A DNA stretch of 15,947 bases from Faecalicoccus sp. Its GTDB lineage: Bacteria > Bacillota_I > Bacilli_A > Erysipelotrichales > Erysipelotrichaceae. The stretch lies in NCBI GenBank assembly GCA_017941505.1, contig JAGAWH010000060.1, forward strand, positions 1-15,947. Direction: 5' to 3'. Below the pieces are notes generated by a model, which saw nothing but the letters and a program-made list of their open reading frames with translations, had not been told where the DNA came from and did not search any database. This document shows positions 13,790-15,947 of the stretch, piece after piece. How positions within the stretch are numbered: position 1 is the stretch's first letter; each line of letters begins with the position of its first letter. Made by a program: the position numbers and the translations under genes.

Positions 13790-14818
13790 ATGAATCAGAA
13801 AAAAGAAGTTTTGAAAGATGAAGACATTGAGATAATAGAACCGGATAAGCCAAAATTTTTCAGAGTACCTTCCGTAGATGTAAATGAAGTCGTTGATGGG
13901 GCAAAGGATGTGGCTGAAAATACTGCTAAGTTTGTCGGCGACGCAGCCAATGTGGCAACAGATTTTGCCCAGGATACTTTGAAACAGGCGGCTGATGTAT
14001 TTGGCAAGGTCGTTAAAAGATTAGATGATACCAACCGCCAGCAGCAATTCGATAAAGACAGACCTGTCTTTTTATCAGATCTTGAAGAAGGCTTTGCGTA
14101 TCCTAAAATGATCCGCGTTGTGGAAAAAGACCGCAGAAAGAAATCATATCCCGATTCCATAGGGTATTGGCAGGAAGTAAAAGGTACGGATTTGATGACC
14201 GTATATCAGAAAGATTTTGCCTCCGTCGATAACGTTCGCTTTTATCCGAAATTAGAGGATTCGGTTTATTATGTTCATCCTTTAGATGATCATTTATATA
14301 TTGAAATTACCGAATATTTCACCTACTTAAAAGAGCAGAGGGTTGCGGAATTAAAACGCATTGCCCAGGAGTTAGGCGCGAAACACTTTAAGGTGCAGAT
14401 TATGGAGGAAAGACTTTCTTCCAATAAATCAAAGACTGGAGCCGGTATTCATTTTGGATTTTTGGGACAGAAAGCCGGTCCTAAGGTAGAAAAAGAAAAA
14501 TCCGAAAAGAATTATGAATATTTAGGAATCATAGCTGAGGCAACTTATGTTGGAAAAGAGCCGAAAGAGCCTAGTTTAGAGCTTTGGGCTTCTAATGAAT
14601 CCATCAAAAGCTTGGTTCGCCAGCGTCTGTTTGATGAAAATCCTTTACAGTCGGAGACATTCCGTCTTGACTACAATACTTCTTCCGGAATCAAGGAAAA
14701 TGAGGCCGCTAAAATTGATGGGGTATTAAAGGGGATTAAATTTAATACAACCGGCAGTATATTGGATGAAGCTAAAAAAGAAAGTAAGAAGCGATTTGAA
14801 TATACGATTGAATTTTAA
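13790..14818 (+). CDS. Hypothetical protein with long amphipathic helix
   Basis: I do not recognise this 342-residue protein. After an acidic, lysine-rich N-terminus, residues about 30-78 form a repetitive alanine/valine/aspartate-rich amphipathic stretch (units like Val-Asp-Gly-Ala-Lys-Asp-Val-Ala-Glu-Asn and Val-Ala-Thr-Asp-Phe-Ala), resembling LEA-like or membrane-surface helices. A globular part follows, with Tyr- and Phe-rich segments and the phrase Ile-Ala-Gln-Glu-Leu-Gly-Ala-Lys-His-Phe-Lys-Val. A glycine-rich hydrophobic patch near 223-233 precedes a lysine/glutamate-rich linker. There is no signal peptide or transmembrane helix, so it is probably cytoplasmic or on the inner membrane face. 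AGGAG (13778-13782) is 7 bases before ATG. It is a single-gene unit, divergent from the amidohydrolase. Confidence 0.8.
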   Translation: MNQKKEVLKDEDIEIIEPDKPKFFRVPSVDVNEVVDGAKDVAENTAKFVGDAANVATDFAQDTLKQAADVFGKVVKRLDDTNRQQQFDKDRPVFLSDLEEGFAYPKMIRVVEKDRRKKSYPDSIGYWQEVKGTDLMTVYQKDFASVDNVRFYPKLEDSVYYVHPLDDHLYIEITEYFTYLKEQRVAELKRIAQELGAKHFKVQIMEERLSSNKSKTGAGIHFGFLGQKAGPKVEKEKSEKNYEYLGIIAEATYVGKEPKEPSLELWASNESIKSLVRQRLFDENPLQSETFRLDYNTSSGIKENEAAKIDGVLKGIKFNTTGSILDEAKKESKKRFEYTIEF

Positions 14819-14847
14819 AAAAATCCGAGTGAATAGCTCGGATTTTT
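14817..14847 (+). terminator. Rho-independent terminator of the 13790 gene
   Basis: AAATCCGAG (14821-14829) pairs with CTCGGATTT (14837-14845) around TGAATAG, with A-rich and T-rich flanks extending the stem. It begins at the stop codon of the gene and is symmetric enough to work both ways. Confidence 0.88.
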
Positions 14848-15042
14848 ATGTACCGTTTTTGGAACATGATTATGCATATAATATGTGTAAGATATATTAA
14901 TACTTCCTAATTGGCGTTGTTCAGTCTTTGTATTGTTTTTAAAAGAATAAAGGATTGATCAGAAATGGATAGATCTTTATCCGGATTTACGAAAAGTTAT
15001 AAATTGCGTGGTGATATAAAATATAAATGATATTATGATAAT
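14848..15042 (+). other. AT-rich leader region, no gene seen
   Basis: About 195 bp between a terminator and the next ribosome binding site. It holds several AT-rich boxes (for example TTGCGT at 15004 with TATAAA-like sequence after it), but no pair with convincing spacing. No open frame with a start and ribosome binding site was found. The promoter of the next gene must lie here. Confidence 0.4.
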
Positions 15043-15055
15043 AAGGAGACATGAT

Positions 15056-15790
15056 ATGCGTAATGAAAACAAAAAGATAGAATTGGAAAACTTGTTTGAA
15101 GAGTGGAAAAAGAAAGCATCCGTAAATATGAAAGATAATAAGGATCAAAATGTTGTAATCGATCATGGAAATAACGTTTTTATCAGAGATGGAATCGTAG
15201 ATTACGAAAAATGGGAAAACGATCATAAGAAAATCTTGTTTGTGTTAAAAGAGGCATATGGCGGTGACAAGGATTGGAGTCTTACCGAATGGCTTATTGA
15301 TAATCACAATAAATATAGAATATGGAGACACGTGACTCAGTGGACTTACGGGATACAAAATACGAATGCTAAAAAAATATGTAAATATGGAAAAATGCTT
15401 GATTTTACAAATCCAAATGAGGCAATTAGACAAATCGCAGTTTTAAATCTTAAGAAAAGTAATGGTAAAAATACTTCTGACTATGATGAGATCGGAGCAT
15501 ATGCGAAATCTGATAAAGAAATGATTAAAAAAGAAATAGAGCTGATCGATCCTAAAATTATCATATGCGGAAATACATTTTGGCATTTATATGAATGTGT
15601 TTTAGACAAAACCCCTGAGCTAGCGGAAAATCCGGATGACAGGTTTCACTTGTTGAAAATTCTTGGCAAAAATCGTATAGTCATCGATTTTTATCATCCT
15701 GCCAACCGCTGGCCGGATATTGTGAATTATTATGCTCTTTTAGGAATTTATCAACAGGCATTAAAAGCTCAACCAAAATCAGGGAGCTAA
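15056..15790 (+). CDS. Hypothetical protein, possibly uracil-DNA-glycosylase-like fold
   Basis: This is a 244-residue cytoplasmic protein. Visible elements are Ile-Leu-Phe-Val-Leu-Lys-Glu-Ala-Tyr-Gly-Gly (60-70), a Trp-rich segment (74-97), Val-Leu-Asn-Leu-Lys-Lys (129-134), Asp-Pro-Lys-Ile-Ile-Ile-Cys-Gly-Asn (165-173) and Phe-Tyr-His-Pro-Ala-Asn-Arg-Trp-Pro (212-220). The order of a Leu-Lys-Glu loop, a strand ending in Cys-Gly-Asn and a late His-Pro motif resembles the uracil-DNA glycosylase superfamily, where the His-Pro-Ser motif acts in catalysis, but this is an impression and no DNA-repair role is shown. AAGGAG (15043-15048) is 7 bases before ATG 15056 and only 2 before the ATG at 15051, which is out of frame, so 15056 is chosen over the in-frame ATG at 15035. 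The stop codon lies in the loop of its own terminator. Confidence 0.72.
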   Translation: MRNENKKIELENLFEEWKKKASVNMKDNKDQNVVIDHGNNVFIRDGIVDYEKWENDHKKILFVLKEAYGGDKDWSLTEWLIDNHNKYRIWRHVTQWTYGIQNTNAKKICKYGKMLDFTNPNEAIRQIAVLNLKKSNGKNTSDYDEIGAYAKSDKEMIKKEIELIDPKIIICGNTFWHLYECVLDKTPELAENPDDRFHLLKILGKNRIVIDFYHPANRWPDIVNYYALLGIYQQALKAQPKSGS

Positions 15791-15810
15791 TCAACTCCCT
15801 GATTTATTAA
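15776..15810 (+). terminator. Terminator overlapping the end of the preceding gene; intron target
   Basis: AAATCAGGGAG (15776-15786) pairs perfectly with CTCCCTGATTT (15795-15805), an 11-bp stem with an 8-base loop that contains the stop codon (15788-15790). The T-tract is short (TTTATTAA) because the group II intron begins 5 bases after the stem. Confidence 0.85.
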
Positions 15811-15947
15811 GTGTGTCGGGCATGGCACATCTCTAGTTGGTGAAAGTCCAACCGCAGGTAGTTACCGCCAAGCGTAGTGAACCCCAAGTGGAAGACAGCG
15901 ATGTCCAGATGAAGGAAGGGGCTAACAAAACTTCCGAGCCTACGAAC
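15811..15947 (+). mobile_element. 5' end of a bacterial group II intron (cut by window end)
   Basis: The sequence begins GTGTGTCGGGCATGG, the GUGYG-type 5' splice site of group II introns. GTTGGTGAAAGTCCAAC and GGTAGTTACC then form domain I stem-loops, followed by GATGAAGGAAG and, near the window end, CCTACGAAC. From memory, the order and wording parallel the start of the Oceanobacillus iheyensis group IIC intron (GUGUGCCCGGCAUGGGUGC, a GGGUGAGAGUCCC loop, CUGAAGGAAGC, ACGAAC). The position right after a terminator stem is the usual insertion site of class C introns. The reverse transcriptase gene would lie beyond the window. Confidence 0.85.

Noticed and set aside
13795..14160. Ser/Thr-rich minus-strand frame opposite the 13790 gene
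   Set aside because: The composition is the mirror of the Ala/Val/Asp-rich helix region on the plus strand, and no start signal is present.
1..15947. CRISPR array, tRNA, rRNA or defence island
   Set aside because: No regularly spaced direct repeats, tRNA-like cloverleaf or rRNA sequence was seen, and no gene resembles a nuclease, restriction, toxin-antitoxin or similar defence protein.

Overview
The window looks like a chromosomal segment of a low-GC Gram-positive bacterium. The signs are strong AGGAGG-type ribosome binding sites, short T-tailed hairpin terminators, a lipoprotein signal peptide with a lipobox, IS21-type and IS6-like insertion sequences, and a bacterial group II intron. Gene content would fit a gut Bacillota (Erysipelotrichia-like is my guess), but no rRNA or marker gene is present to prove it.

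Layout. 1-2480: the 3' part of an MFS transporter, then a cytoplasmic GH43 glycoside hydrolase, probably co-transcribed. 2604-3330: a single-gene unit for an ADP-ribose pyrophosphatase-type Nudix hydrolase. 3343-5925: a WYL-domain regulator, an unrecognised 218-aa protein and a nitroreductase-family protein, in one orientation with no terminator between them. 5909-8255: a complete IS21-family element (istA, istB) inserted in the last codons of the nitroreductase gene, flanked by CCGG duplications. 8260-8346: an 87-bp sliver of native intergenic DNA. 8355-10237: a second complete insertion sequence, flanked by the 8-bp duplication TACGGTAC, with one leftward transposase (two zinc ribbons plus an IS6/IS240-like DDE core) and a series of hairpins in its left end. 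10260-12326: an M13-family lipoprotein metallopeptidase whose leader was split by the second element. 12366-13652 (minus): an imidazolonepropionase/Xaa-Pro dipeptidase-like amidohydrolase, convergent with the peptidase. 13790-14818: an unrecognised protein with a long amphipathic helix, divergent from the amidohydrolase. 15056-15790: a uracil-DNA-glycosylase-like hypothetical protein. 15811-end: the 5' end of a group II intron placed directly after that gene's terminator hairpin.

The most informative result is that both insertion sequences can be removed on paper. The ancestral locus then reads nitroreductase (ending Phe-Pro-Glu-Ile-Asp-stop), a roughly 75-100 bp promoter region, and the M13 peptidase with its own -10 box and Shine-Dalgarno. 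The IS21 element replaced only the last three residues of the nitroreductase. The second element separates the peptidase gene from its probable promoter by 1.9 kb. Three mobile elements of three kinds sit in about 10 kb, all at gene ends or in leaders rather than in the middle of genes. I saw no CRISPR array, tRNA, rRNA or recognisable defence system, and no clear new multi-gene system.
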